Of a stretch of 64,000 nt of DNA, positions 17,443 to 25,497 are shown in pieces. A program made the position numbers and the translations under genes. The first letter of the stretch is position 1, and every line of letters starts with the position of its first letter. The notes beneath the pieces were generated by a model, which worked only from the letters and a program-made list of their open reading frames with translations, had not been told where the DNA came from and made no database searches. The DNA comes from Streptosporangium subroseum. Its GTDB lineage: Bacteria > Actinomycetota > Actinomycetes > Streptosporangiales > Streptosporangiaceae. The stretch is from the NCBI RefSeq assembly GCF_900188345.1, contig NZ_FZOD01000007.1, forward strand, positions 124,001 through 188,000, given 5' to 3'.

Positions 17443-17485
17443 CCCTCCGCACTCCCGGCGAGATCATCGGGGTGAGTGCGGAGGG
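17443..17485 (+). terminator. terminator of the TPR gene
   Basis: Perfect 12-base arms CCCTCCGCACTC / GAGTGCGGAGGG with a 19-base loop, 12 bases after the TPR stop. A stable intrinsic-type hairpin without a T tract, common in high-GC genomes. Confidence 0.7.
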
Positions 17486-17896
17486 AGGAAAACCCGGGTG
17501 ACGCGGAGGTTCCGGTTAGTGCGCCGGAGCCGGACCGGAAACAATTCATTAACGATGACCAAGCGTATTGAGGCCAACACCGAAGGCCCATTCTCCGAAT
17601 TGAGAACGCACCCCGGAGAAGGACCCGTACCGGTGAATTCAGCGATCCGCCGGCGGCCTGGCACACGGCCCGCGAAGGAATGTTCATCGGATATCCCGTG
17701 ACACCGCGTATTGATCGGTGAAGTCTCGGTGAACACCGCCTGCGAGAACGGGGACGGCCGCACGCGAACGCGGGAGAGAAGGGGAAAGGCGGCACGGGGA
17801 CAGGAGACGAGAAACCCGGGCGGAAGAGGGCCACACGGAGACGGGAGGGCGGCGAACCGGGACCCGGGGAGCGATCTGCGGAGACTCGGGGAGCGA
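17486..17896. other. intergenic region, no confident gene
   Basis: About 410 bases without a convincing gene. A plus-strand frame at 17498-17701 encodes a low-quality 67-residue product. A second frame just after it (reading FSDPPAAWHTAREGMFIGYP at about 17638-17697) could be its continuation after a frameshift, so a decayed gene is possible, but I recognise no family. Confidence 0.4.
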
Positions 17897-18898
17897 TCAG
17901 CGGGACGGACCGCTGAGATAGCGTTCGGCCAGCTCGCAGGTGCCCTCGGTGTAGCCGGCACCGAGTTCGGCGGCGATCTCCACGCCTGTATGGGTACCGA
18001 TCCAGGCGACCAGCAGCAGACGACGGAACATGATGAATGTCCAGATCTCGGCCTCGTCCTCGGCCGGAAGGTCCAGCACGGTCCGGTAGCCCCGCACCCA
18101 TGCCGCGATCATCTCGGGGACCTGCGGGTGATGCTCGACGAAGCTGACCGCGGCGGCCAGGTCATAGAGGTACCAGCCGAAACCGCAGTCGTCGAAGTCG
18201 ATGACGCTGGGCGGCTCGTCTCCCGCCACCAGCAGGTTGGCCGGCCGCAGGTCGGCGTGGATCAGGCCGTAACGGCCGGGGTCCCGGCCGAACCAGTGCA
18301 GCCGCTCGCGCAGTTCCTTGTCCATCCGGCCCAGTACGGCCAGCGCCTCGACTCCCACCCCCGCCCCGTCCTGCCAGCGACCCCACCGCGACTCGGCCCC
18401 CAGCGCGGCCTCGTAATCCCAGTGGAAACGGGTGAATCCCGCCGGGCGCCGCCAGCTTCGCGCGTGCCGGTGCATCCGCGCGGTGATGGCGCCGAGCCGC
18501 TCGAAGTCGGGCACCAGCCGGTCCTGCGACGGCTCGGTCCCCGGCAGGAACTCGAACATCACGCAGTCGCGGGGCTCCGCCCCGAGGACGGTGAGCACCC
18601 GGGAGCCGCCGGGGGACGGGAGCACCCTGGGGGTGCGGACCCCGGCCTCCTCACGGAGCGCCTCCAGCCAGTCGAGCTCGGAGAGGATCGCCTGCGTGGA
18701 GTGATAGCCGAGGCGGTGCACCCGCAGGACGAACCGCTCACCGGTAGCCGGGTCGTCCACCCTGTAGGTGGCGTTCTCCGACACGTTGATCAGCGTGATC
18801 TCGGCACCGGGCAGGCCATGGATCCGCACCGCCTTCCGGGCGGCCTCGTGCACGCGGGCCAGCACGTCATCCCCTGCGGACAGGTCGTGGGCCCGCAT
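17897..18898 (-). CDS. aminoglycoside phosphotransferase-fold (APH/ChoK) kinase
   Basis: A 333-residue protein; the ATG at 18898 is preceded by GGAGG. It has an N-lobe (NVSENATYRVDDPATGERFV, FVLRVHRLGYHS), the Brenner loop with catalytic Asp (LIHADLRPANLLVAG) and the metal-binding DFD motif (VIDFDDCGFGWYLYDLA). This fold includes homoserine, choline and stress-response (SrkA/YihE-like) kinases as well as antibiotic kinases. The sequence is closest in style to the SrkA/homoserine-kinase II type and not to resistance enzymes. The gene follows a methyltransferase on the same strand with a 35-base gap. Confidence 0.88.
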   Translation of the reverse strand: MRAHDLSAGDDVLARVHEAARKAVRIHGLPGAEITLINVSENATYRVDDPATGERFVLRVHRLGYHSTQAILSELDWLEALREEAGVRTPRVLPSPGGSRVLTVLGAEPRDCVMFEFLPGTEPSQDRLVPDFERLGAITARMHRHARSWRRPAGFTRFHWDYEAALGAESRWGRWQDGAGVGVEALAVLGRMDKELRERLHWFGRDPGRYGLIHADLRPANLLVAGDEPPSVIDFDDCGFGWYLYDLAAAVSFVEHHPQVPEMIAAWVRGYRTVLDLPAEDEAEIWTFIMFRRLLLVAWIGTHTGVEIAAELGAGYTEGTCELAERYLSGPSR

Positions 18899-18933
18899 CG
18901 GTCCTCCAGGTGAATCACCCAAAGTGCCAGATC

Positions 18934-19797
18934 TTATCTGAGATCTTGCATTATCCGGTCTGCCACGGTGTGCCGCTGCTCGTTCTGCTCGTCCTGGGGA
19001 CGCACCATCGTGACACGCTCCGCGCCGGGCTCCGCATCGAGGAGCGTGATACGGATCTTGGACTGCCGGTGCCGGAGCCGCTCCCAGTCGTCCATGAAGG
19101 TCCCGCGGAGACCGTGCTTGTCGGCCAGCGCCATCAAGGTCTCGGTGCGGTAGTAGAAGTCCTCCCGCAGGACCTGGTGCTCCTTGCCCTCCGTACGGTC
19201 GAAGGTGAAGTCGAACCACCCGCCCGGCTTCATGATCCGGCCGATGTGCTGGAAGCACTCCTCGATCACGTGGAGCGGGAAATGGGAGAAGACGCTGTGG
19301 GCGTGGATCACGTCGAACATCTCATCGGGCAGGGCGGCGAAACGCAGGTCCTTGACCGGCATGAGATGGGGAAGCTTGTCGCGCAGGCCATGGTCGACGA
19401 GGGTTTTCTGGGCGGCCATCAGAAGGTCGGGAGAGATGTCGACGCCGTAGTAGTTACCGGTGTCCAGGTAGTCGATGAACAGGCGTCCGGCGCGCAGGTT
19501 GCCGCAGCCGATGTCCAGCATGCGGTGCTCCGGCTTCAGGCCGTGCCGCTGCAGGTAGTCGAACTGCATCTGGCCGAGGGCGAGCCAGCGTCCGTGGGAC
19601 TTGCTGCCCGCGGCCCTCTCCGGACCTCGGGAGACGTCCGACTTCATGACGGCCCGGTAGTAGTCGACGTGGTCACGCGTGCTCAGGCGCAGCCACGTGT
19701 TCCTGCCCAGCCGTCTCACATGCCCCGGGATCCGCTGAGGACGGCGGAGGGCGTATTTGATCTGGTGGCCGATACTTGCGCGGTTGTGACTGTGCAT
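18934..19797 (-). CDS. class I SAM-dependent methyltransferase
   Basis: A 287-residue protein with a basic N-terminal extension (about 75 residues, including GHQIKYALRRPQRIPGHVRR) before the SAM-binding core. Motif I is HRMLDIGCGNLRAGRLFIDY, motif II is YYGVDISPDLL and motif IV is FDVIHAHSVFSHFPLHVIEE; KPGGWFDFTF is the usual post-motif strand. The extension could bind membrane, glycan or nucleic acid. Methyltransferases of this shape occur in polysaccharide and lipid loci. It is cotranscribed with the downstream APH-type kinase. The substrate is unknown. Confidence 0.87.
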   Translation of the reverse strand: MHSHNRASIGHQIKYALRRPQRIPGHVRRLGRNTWLRLSTRDHVDYYRAVMKSDVSRGPERAAGSKSHGRWLALGQMQFDYLQRHGLKPEHRMLDIGCGNLRAGRLFIDYLDTGNYYGVDISPDLLMAAQKTLVDHGLRDKLPHLMPVKDLRFAALPDEMFDVIHAHSVFSHFPLHVIEECFQHIGRIMKPGGWFDFTFDRTEGKEHQVLREDFYYRTETLMALADKHGLRGTFMDDWERLRHRQSKIRITLLDAEPGAERVTMVRPQDEQNEQRHTVADRIMQDLR

Positions 19798-20320
19798 GCC
19801 TCTCCTGAGTCAGATCGATACCTCGACGATCTCGCCGATGACGGGATCGTATCCGAAGGTATTTGCGATATCACTCAACGTAACGGCGGCGAGAATGGTG
19901 ATTTCATCGCCCGTTGACCTTGGCCCCTCCGGCCTCGACGGTCCTTGACCTTGGCCCTCCGGATCTTGACATCCTTGCCCTCGCCGTCCCGAACCTTGAC
20001 CCACCGCGAACCCCGGCACCCCGGATCTCACCGTCCCCGGCCTCGGCGACACCCCGGATCTCACCGTTCCCGACCTCGGCGACACCCCGGACTTCGCCGT
20101 CTCCGGCCTCGGCGGCCCGGCCTCGTCTACCCTGACTTCGACGCCGGGGTCCGGCCGGCCTGCGGGTTTTCTCCGAGCGGACGGGTCGCGGGCTCGCGCC
20201 GGTCCTCCGCGCGGGCTCGCAAAGCGTCAGTTCTTACATGAGACTTCGCATCGTCTGGTCGGCGGCGAATACGGAGCGGACCGCCCGGTGCGAAGACTTT
20301 CAACGGTGTAAGGGGGCCCG
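19798..20320. other. intergenic region with degenerate direct repeats
   Basis: A 520-base gap between divergent genes. The left half contains imperfect duplications of a TGACCTTGGCCC-type block near 19916-19962 and the 33-base repeats annotated separately. Open frames here on both strands are repeat-derived and of biased composition, so I call no gene. The promoters of both flanking genes must lie in this gap. Confidence 0.5.
20027..20118. repeat. 33-bp tandem repeat, about 2.8 copies
   Basis: Consecutive copies start at 20027, 20060 and 20093, sharing CTCACCGT and CCTCGGCGACACCCCGGA blocks. The 33-base period would encode an 11-residue repeat (LTVPGLGDTPD), but the frame has no start codon or ribosome site, so I treat it as an intergenic repeat. 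Confidence 0.6.
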
Positions 20321-20722
20321 ATGAATCTCGAACTCGCGCTGCGCATGTGTGAGGCCGCGGTGAAGCAGGCCGGGCGGGAGGGAGCCCTGATCTCGGTCGC
20401 GGTGGTCGACGCGGGCGGGCATCTGGTCGCGTTCCAGCGGATGGACGGCGCGGAGATCGCCGGCCCGGTTCTCGCTCCCGGCAAGGCCTACACGGCGGTG
20501 GCCCACCGCATGTCCACCGCCGACCTCGCGCCGCTGGTCGTGCCCGGCGGAGAGCTGTACGGCCTCGCCGGGGACCGATACGTGTGCTTCGGCGGCGGCA
20601 TTCCGCTCAGCGAACCCGGCAAGGATCACCGGGTGGTGGGCGCGGTCGGCGTCAGCGGCGGCACCGTCGCCCAGGACGTGGCCTGCGCCGAGATCGCCAC
20701 CGCGCTCTGGGAAGGGGCCTAG
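20321..20722 (+). CDS. GlcG/HbpS family heme-binding protein
   Basis: A 133-residue protein; ATG at 20321 behind AAGGGGG. It shows the family's core: AVVDAGGHLVAFQRMDGAEI, AYTAVAHRMSTADLA, CFGGGIPL and the closing GAVGVSGGTVAQDVACAEIA. GlcG/HbpS (DUF336) proteins bind heme or small ligands; the Streptomyces member HbpS is a redox-sensing accessory to a two-component system, while GlcG is of uncertain function. There is no signal peptide, so this one is probably cytoplasmic. It stands alone. Confidence 0.9.
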   Translation: MNLELALRMCEAAVKQAGREGALISVAVVDAGGHLVAFQRMDGAEIAGPVLAPGKAYTAVAHRMSTADLAPLVVPGGELYGLAGDRYVCFGGGIPLSEPGKDHRVVGAVGVSGGTVAQDVACAEIATALWEGA

Positions 20723-20851
20723 CCCGGCGGTCGAAAACGTCGAATCCCCTGAAACCAAGGGAATCTCGCGTTATCTCCGGGTCTGGAGGGGCAGAGGGGG
20801 TTCGCCCCAGGCGGTGATCGCCTGAATGGTCTCGCTCCTTGGAGGATTTTG

Positions 20852-20995
20852 ATGGACGTTATCGTGCTGCTCGCCCTGGTCTGTTTCCTGGCCGCCACCA
20901 TCTGGTCCGCCATCAGCCGATCCTGGCCGATCGCGCTGCTCGCGGCCGGTGCGTTCCTGCTGACGCTGTCGACCACCTCGCTGGTCAACGGCTAG
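20852..20995 (+). CDS. small two-helix membrane protein
   Basis: A 47-residue protein with a clear GGAGG ribosome site 6 bases before the ATG. Two hydrophobic segments (VIVLLALVCFLAATIW and PIALLAAGAFLLTLS) are separated by a short basic turn (SAISRSW), predicting a membrane hairpin. Similar tiny membrane proteins are common in actinobacteria with no known role. Confidence 0.7.
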   Translation: MDVIVLLALVCFLAATIWSAISRSWPIALLAAGAFLLTLSTTSLVNG

Positions 20996-21119
20996 TCCCG
21001 TTTTCCGCGTGTGAGTGATCTTCAGCGGAGATCTCGGGGGTCGAGGCGAGGGGGTTCAGAAAACGGAGTCGGAGGTCGGTGGGTCGGGGATGGCCGGGGG
21101 GACCGGCCCGTGCCCGGGA

Positions 21120-21626
21120 TCAACCGGATGTCGTCCGGCGGGGTGGGGTCCAGGCGTCGTTGGGGGCTATGGCGAGGTCGTCGAGGTCGAGGTCCTCGCC
21201 GGACTCGCCGCGGGGCCGGACCGTGACGGGGCCGCCGCTCTCACGGTCGACGACACGCAGGGGCCCTCCGTCGGGCTGCAGGTACGTGTCGCCCCATTGC
21301 ATGAGGGCGAGCACCGCGGGCAGGAGGTCTCGCCCCATCCGGGTGAGCACGTACTCGTGGCGGGTGCGCTTGCCGGGTTCGCGGTAGGGCCGCCTGTCGA
21401 GGATCCCGGCGGCCACGAACTGCTTGAGTCGGGCGGCGGCCACCGCATCGGTGATCCCGACCCGTTCGACGAAGTCGTCGAAGCGCGTGGTGCCGTAGCA
21501 GGCCTCGCGGAGCAGGAGTATCGCCGACCTGCTGCCGATCACGTCCATGGCCTTGCCGATCGAGCAGTTGTCGCCTATCTGCCACTTCGACCGGTCGGCG
21601 AGAGGTCCCAGGAAAGTCATGGCCAT
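21120..21626 (-). CDS. HxlR family transcriptional regulator
   Basis: A 168-residue protein with an HxlR winged helix in residues 20-105: CSIGKAMDVIGSRSAILLLR at the start, then RFDDFVERVGITDAVAAARL and a TRHEYVLTRMGRDLLPAVLA wing. The conserved HxlR Cys near the N-terminus is present (Cys21). HxlR proteins are redox- or aldehyde-responsive repressors or activators. It is divergent from an amidase gene. A perfect 11-base-arm palindrome in the 54-bp gap is its likely operator. Confidence 0.9.
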   Translation of the reverse strand: MAMTFLGPLADRSKWQIGDNCSIGKAMDVIGSRSAILLLREACYGTTRFDDFVERVGITDAVAAARLKQFVAAGILDRRPYREPGKRTRHEYVLTRMGRDLLPAVLALMQWGDTYLQPDGGPLRVVDRESGGPVTVRPRGESGEDLDLDDLAIAPNDAWTPPRRTTSG

Positions 21627-21654
21627 ACGCCGATCCTACTCTGACTCCGCCAGG

Positions 21655-21684
21655 CCATAGCCAGATGCTACGGTCTGGCTATGG
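21655..21684. promoter_or_regulatory. HxlR operator-like palindrome overlapping the amidase start codon
   Basis: Perfect 11-base arms CCATAGCCAGA / TCTGGCTATGG around 8 bases. The right arm contains the amidase ATG at 21681, so regulator binding would cover the start of the gene. Confidence 0.6.
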
Positions 21685-23192
21685 AATCATGTAGCCAGGA
21701 AGAGAAGGCGGCCCCGGAGACCTCCGACCTCACCTACGCGGCCGCGACCGAGCTGACCGCCGCGATGGCCGCCCGCGAGGTCTCGTCCGCCGAGCTGACC
21801 GAAGCCGCGATCTCCCGGATCGAACGCTTCGACCAGGACGTCAACGCCGTCTGCGTGCGGGACTTCGACCGGGCGCTGACGGCCGCGCGCGCCGCCGATG
21901 TCGCGCGGGCGAAGGGTGACGTACGACCGCTGCTCGGCGTCCCGATGACGGTCAAGGAGTCGTTCAACGTCGCCGGGCTGACCACGACCTGGGGCATCCC
22001 GGCGTTCAAGGACGCGAGGGCGGCCGAGGACGCCGTCGCCGTCGCCCGGCTCAAGGCGGCCGGCGCGGTGGTGCTGGGCAAGACCAACGTCCCGTTCGCC
22101 CTCGGCGACCTGCAGACGTACAACGACCTGTACGGCGCGACCGGCAATCCGTGGAACCTGGGCCGTACGGCGGGGGGTTCGTCCGGCGGCTCGGCCGCCG
22201 CGCTCGCGGCCGGGTACGGCGCGCTGTCGATCGGCTCCGACATCGCGGGCTCCCTGCGCGCGCCCGCCCACTACTGCGGCGTGTACGCGCACAAACCATC
22301 ACAGGGCCTCCTCCCGACCCGCGGCCACACGCCACCGGGGACACCTCCCCTGGCCTACGAGCGCGACCTCGTGACGATCGGGCCGATGGCGCGCGGCGCC
22401 CGCGACCTGTCACTCATGCTCGACCTGCTGGCCGAGCCCGACGAGACCGCGATCGGCATCGCCCACGCGCTCGCCCTGCCGCCGGCCCGGCACGACGACC
22501 TGGCGGCCTTCCGCGTGCTCGTCGTGGACACCCATCCGCTGATCCCGACGGCGTCGAGCGTGCGCGCCGCGATCGGCGACCTCGCCGACCGGCTCTCCGC
22601 AGCCGGCGCGAAGGTGGCCCGCGAGAGCGAGTCGCTGCCCGACCAGGTCGAGGCGGCCCGGCTCTACATGCGCCTGCTGCTCGCGTCCTGGGGGGCCGGC
22701 TATCCGCAGGAGGTCTACGAGCACCTCCGGCTCGACGCCGGGCGGCTCGACGCCGGTGACCGGAGCCTGGCCGCTGAGCGTACCCGCGGTTCGGTGCTCA
22801 GCCACCGCGGCTGGATCGCGGCGGACAGCGCGCGTGTACGGAACCGCCAGGGCTGGCGAGAGCTGTTCGCCGAGTTCGACATCGTGCTGTGCCCGGCCAT
22901 GCCGACCCCGGCGTTCCCGCACGACCGGAGCCCGGACCGCTGGGCCCGCCGGATCACGATCGACGGGACGGACCACGACTACGCCGACCAGCTCGTATGG
23001 GCGGGAATCGCGTCGGTGCCGGGCCTTCCGGCGACCGTGGCCCCGATCGGGCGATCCGCGGACGGCCTGCCGATCGGCGCGCAGCTGATCGGCCCGATGT
23101 TCGAGGACCGCACCCCGATCCGGTTCGCCGAGCTCCTGGAACGGGAGTTCGGCGGCTTCAACCCCCCGCCGCTCGCCCGCCCAAGGCTATAG
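21681..23192 (+). CDS. amidase (amidase signature family)
   Basis: A 503-residue amidase-signature enzyme. The Ser-cisSer-Lys triad can be read: Lys92 in VPMTVKESFNVAGL, the glycine-rich AGGSSGGSAAALAAGYG with the cis-Ser near 168, and the nucleophile Ser in IGSDIAGSLRAPAHYCG. The family hydrolyses amides to acid and ammonia; the natural substrate is not predictable. No Shine-Dalgarno sequence precedes the ATG at 21681, which sits inside the palindrome, so the mRNA may be leaderless. It is divergent from and probably regulated by the HxlR gene. Confidence 0.92.
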   Translation: MESCSQEEKAAPETSDLTYAAATELTAAMAAREVSSAELTEAAISRIERFDQDVNAVCVRDFDRALTAARAADVARAKGDVRPLLGVPMTVKESFNVAGLTTTWGIPAFKDARAAEDAVAVARLKAAGAVVLGKTNVPFALGDLQTYNDLYGATGNPWNLGRTAGGSSGGSAAALAAGYGALSIGSDIAGSLRAPAHYCGVYAHKPSQGLLPTRGHTPPGTPPLAYERDLVTIGPMARGARDLSLMLDLLAEPDETAIGIAHALALPPARHDDLAAFRVLVVDTHPLIPTASSVRAAIGDLADRLSAAGAKVARESESLPDQVEAARLYMRLLLASWGAGYPQEVYEHLRLDAGRLDAGDRSLAAERTRGSVLSHRGWIAADSARVRNRQGWRELFAEFDIVLCPAMPTPAFPHDRSPDRWARRITIDGTDHDYADQLVWAGIASVPGLPATVAPIGRSADGLPIGAQLIGPMFEDRTPIRFAELLEREFGGFNPPPLARPRL

Positions 23193-23231
23193 CACTTGAC
23201 TTATATAAGTGATGTTTAATACTTTTACGCC

Positions 23232-23342
23232 ATGCATGCTTCCGACCTCCTCGGCGACCCGATGCGCAGTGCCGCCCTCGAACCGCTCGTCGACGGCGAG
23301 ACGATCTTCGGCGCGACATGCGCGCCCATCCGGGACAGGTGA
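23232..23342 (+). pseudogene. remnant of an ArsR-type regulator gene
   Basis: A 36-codon frame begins MHASDLLGDPMRSAALEPLV, closely resembling the first helix of ArsR/SmtB regulators, which usually read as LGDPxRRxILELL. It then runs out into non-matching residues and stops 11 bases before an SRPBCC gene. Full ArsR regulators of this type are about 100 residues and very often precede SRPBCC/AHSA1 genes. I infer that the helix-turn-helix and C-terminal part were deleted. Confidence 0.55.
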
Positions 23343-23352
23343 GGAGAATCCC

Positions 23353-24006
23353 ATGATCGACGTTACCCAGCAGATCAACGCCGTACGGCGGCAGGTCGGC
23401 AAGCGCGTGCTCGAAGCGGGTGAGGCGCGCGTCGTGACCATCAGCCAGGCGTACGACGCCACCCTCGACGACCTCTGGGACGCCTGCACCGATCCCGAGC
23501 GCATTTCCCGGTGGTTCCTGCCCGTCTCGGGCGACCTGCGCCTCCATGGTCGCTACCAGTTCGAGGGCAACGCGGGCGGAAGGATCGAACGCTGCGATCC
23601 GCCGAAGGGCTATGCCGCCACCTGGGAGTACGGCGAGGAGGTCAGCTGGGTCGAGGTCCGGCTGACGGCCGAACCCGACGGCGGGACGCGGTTCGAGCTT
23701 GAGCACACCGCTCACGTCGACGACGAGCGATGGGCCGAGTTCGGCCCCGGCGCGGTCGGCGTCGGCTGGGACATGGGATTCCTGGGTCTGGCCATCCACC
23801 TGTCGTCCGGACAGGACATGAACCCGCAGGAGTCCGCGGCGTGGTCGGCGTCCGACCAGGGCAGGCAGTTCATGACGCTCAGCAGCCGGGAGTGGTGCGA
23901 CGCGAGCATCGCGGGCGGCGAGGACGGAGCGTCCGCGCGAGCCGCAGCGGATCGGACCACGGCCGCCTACACCGCCCCCGCCCCCGACGAGCCGGCCGAG
24001 CCCTGA
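23353..24006 (+). CDS. SRPBCC (AHSA1-like) family protein
   Basis: A 217-residue protein started at ATG 23353 behind GAGGAG. It is a START/Bet v 1-like fold of the AHSA1 branch: ISQAYDATLDDLWDACTDPE, ISRWFLPVSGDLRLHGRYQF, then the central strands RLTAEPDGGTRFELEHTAHV. These proteins have a hydrophobic cavity that holds lipids or small molecules. The C-terminal 50 residues are Ala/Thr/Pro-rich and probably disordered. It directly follows a broken ArsR gene that would normally regulate it, so expression may now be deregulated. Confidence 0.88.
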   Translation: MIDVTQQINAVRRQVGKRVLEAGEARVVTISQAYDATLDDLWDACTDPERISRWFLPVSGDLRLHGRYQFEGNAGGRIERCDPPKGYAATWEYGEEVSWVEVRLTAEPDGGTRFELEHTAHVDDERWAEFGPGAVGVGWDMGFLGLAIHLSSGQDMNPQESAAWSASDQGRQFMTLSSREWCDASIAGGEDGASARAAADRTTAAYTAPAPDEPAEP

Positions 24007-24043
24007 CGTCCCAACCGGCCCGCTCGCGGTGGCGGCCGCTACA

Positions 24044-25255
24044 TCAGTCGAATTTTTTCCTGATTTCCGGATCTATATAACGGTGCCACCGAGTGAACTC
24101 CGTGGACTCGCGTTTAGTCTGAATTGTCGTATCAGTTCTTGTCTTCAGCCATTGCGACATGAAATCCGCGTCTATTGAGGGGCAGGTCTGCCCTTCATGA
24201 AGATGACACGACTGGGGCGCTTGTGAACCGAATATTCCCTGAATTCCTTGCGGACCGATCGGGCCATCGAGTCCTCGAAGGCCCGTCAGACCTTGAAGCC
24301 CTTGCGGACCCAGTATTTCTTTGAGAAGGGGACCGACCAGACCATCGATTCCCTGCGAACCCGTCAGACCTTGGAGTCCGGTCAGACCCAACAGGCCCAG
24401 AGTCCCATTCGAGCCGTTCAGACCATTCAAACCGTTCAGGCCATTCAGGCCATTCAGGCCGTTCAGGCCGTTCAGGCCGTTCAGGCCATTCAGGCTCTGC
24501 CGGCCGGTGACGCCGTAGAACTGGCTTCGCCGGTCGGTGACGTCCTGGAGTCCCTGTGGACCGGTCAGGTCCGGGGCTCTCTGCGGCACGGCGACGTCCT
24601 GAAATTCTTGCGAACCGGCGGCTTCGGGCACCCCAACGGGCCCGGGCTCTCCGGCAGGTCCGGGCTCTCCGGCAGGTCCCGGTATTCCAGGGGGTCCCGG
24701 TATTCCAGGGGGTCCCGGTATTCCAGGGGGTCCCGGTATTCCAGCAGGTCCAGGCATTCCGACTGGCCCGGGCTCTCCCGGCGGCCCAGGTATTCCGGGC
24801 AGCCCAGGCACTCCGACAGGCCCGGGCTCTCCCGGCGGCCCAGGTATTCCGGGCAGCCCGGGCATTCCGACTGGCCCGGGCATTCCGCGTCCTCCAGCAG
24901 GCCCAGCAGGTCCCACCGGACCCCGGAGACCGTCTCTGCCGGCCGGACCCTGCGGGCCACGACGGCAGGAAGGTCTGTGGCACTCGCAGGAACGCCCGCG
25001 ACAACCACAGGGATGCCTACGACACTTGCAGGAAGGTCTCCGGCATTCGCAGTCATCCCCGGCTTTGGAAATGCGGTTGTTCTGCGAATAGGGGTGGGCG
25101 ACTTCCGCTTTCCAGATTACGGCGTCCGCCGACGCCTGGTTCGACGGCATCAGAAGGACGCCGACCATCGCCGCGACGGATAAAGTCCCGACGCGACCGC
25201 TGGAGAGGTTACGTGGTGCCCATCTACTCTTGCAAGAAAGCAATCGATTTCCCAT
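24044..25255 (-). CDS. secreted cysteine-rich collagen-like protein
   Basis: A 403-residue protein. Residues 1-45 are a signal peptide with twin-basic start and hydrophobic core ([19 protein letters not shown], then ASADA). Residues 68-96 are a Cys/Arg cluster with eight Cys-x-Cys or Cys-x2-4-Cys steps. Residues about 100-215 are nearly perfect Gly-X-Y, many as GIPGPPG and GEPGPVG. A break (about 215-245) leads to roughly nine GLN/NGL triplets ([18 protein letters not shown]), more Gly-x-y and a charged tail. Collagen-like triple helices with a Cys knot would form surface or spore-associated fibres. Downstream neighbour is SRPBCC; upstream lies an exporter. Confidence 0.85.
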   Translation of the reverse strand: MGNRLLSCKSRWAPRNLSSGRVGTLSVAAMVGVLLMPSNQASADAVIWKAEVAHPYSQNNRISKAGDDCECRRPSCKCRRHPCGCRGRSCECHRPSCRRGPQGPAGRDGLRGPVGPAGPAGGRGMPGPVGMPGLPGIPGPPGEPGPVGVPGLPGIPGPPGEPGPVGMPGPAGIPGPPGIPGPPGIPGPPGIPGPAGEPGPAGEPGPVGVPEAAGSQEFQDVAVPQRAPDLTGPQGLQDVTDRRSQFYGVTGRQSLNGLNGLNGLNGLNGLNGLNGLNGLNGSNGTLGLLGLTGLQGLTGSQGIDGLVGPLLKEILGPQGLQGLTGLRGLDGPIGPQGIQGIFGSQAPQSCHLHEGQTCPSIDADFMSQWLKTRTDTTIQTKRESTEFTRWHRYIDPEIRKKFD

Positions 25256-25469
25256 GCTGTTCCCGATTCCGAAAATATCGGATCCACCGTACCGCTACGG
25301 AAATGGTAGCGATCAGGAGGGTACCCCGAGGGCTCGGTCATAGCGCGTTGACGCAGTTCCAGAAGGGCAAACAAGTGGTACCGCCGGAGAAAAACGTTGA
25401 CCACTTCTGACATTTAATAATCTTTATGGCAACTATTCAGGCTCGGTGTGACATGGGCCCGAATCTACT

Positions 25470-25494
25470 GTCCGTGAGCACAGATCCCACGGAC
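25470..25494 (-). terminator. putative terminator hairpin after the ABC exporter genes
   Basis: GTCCGTG and CACGGAC arms around 11 bases, just past the stop of the exporter gene at 25498 on the minus strand. Modest stability, so this is tentative. Confidence 0.35.
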
Positions 25495-25497
25495 CGG

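Noticed and set aside
17464..18101. Minus-strand open frames of 165 and 318 codons after the TPR gene
   Set aside because: Ser/Arg/Pro-biased, no homology, crossing the TPR terminator and the 3' end of the APH-kinase gene.
24420..24492. Short tandem GTTCAGGCC-like repeats that could suggest a regulatory or CRISPR-like array
   Set aside because: They are the antisense of the Gly-Leu-Asn triplets in the collagen-like protein and have no spacers.
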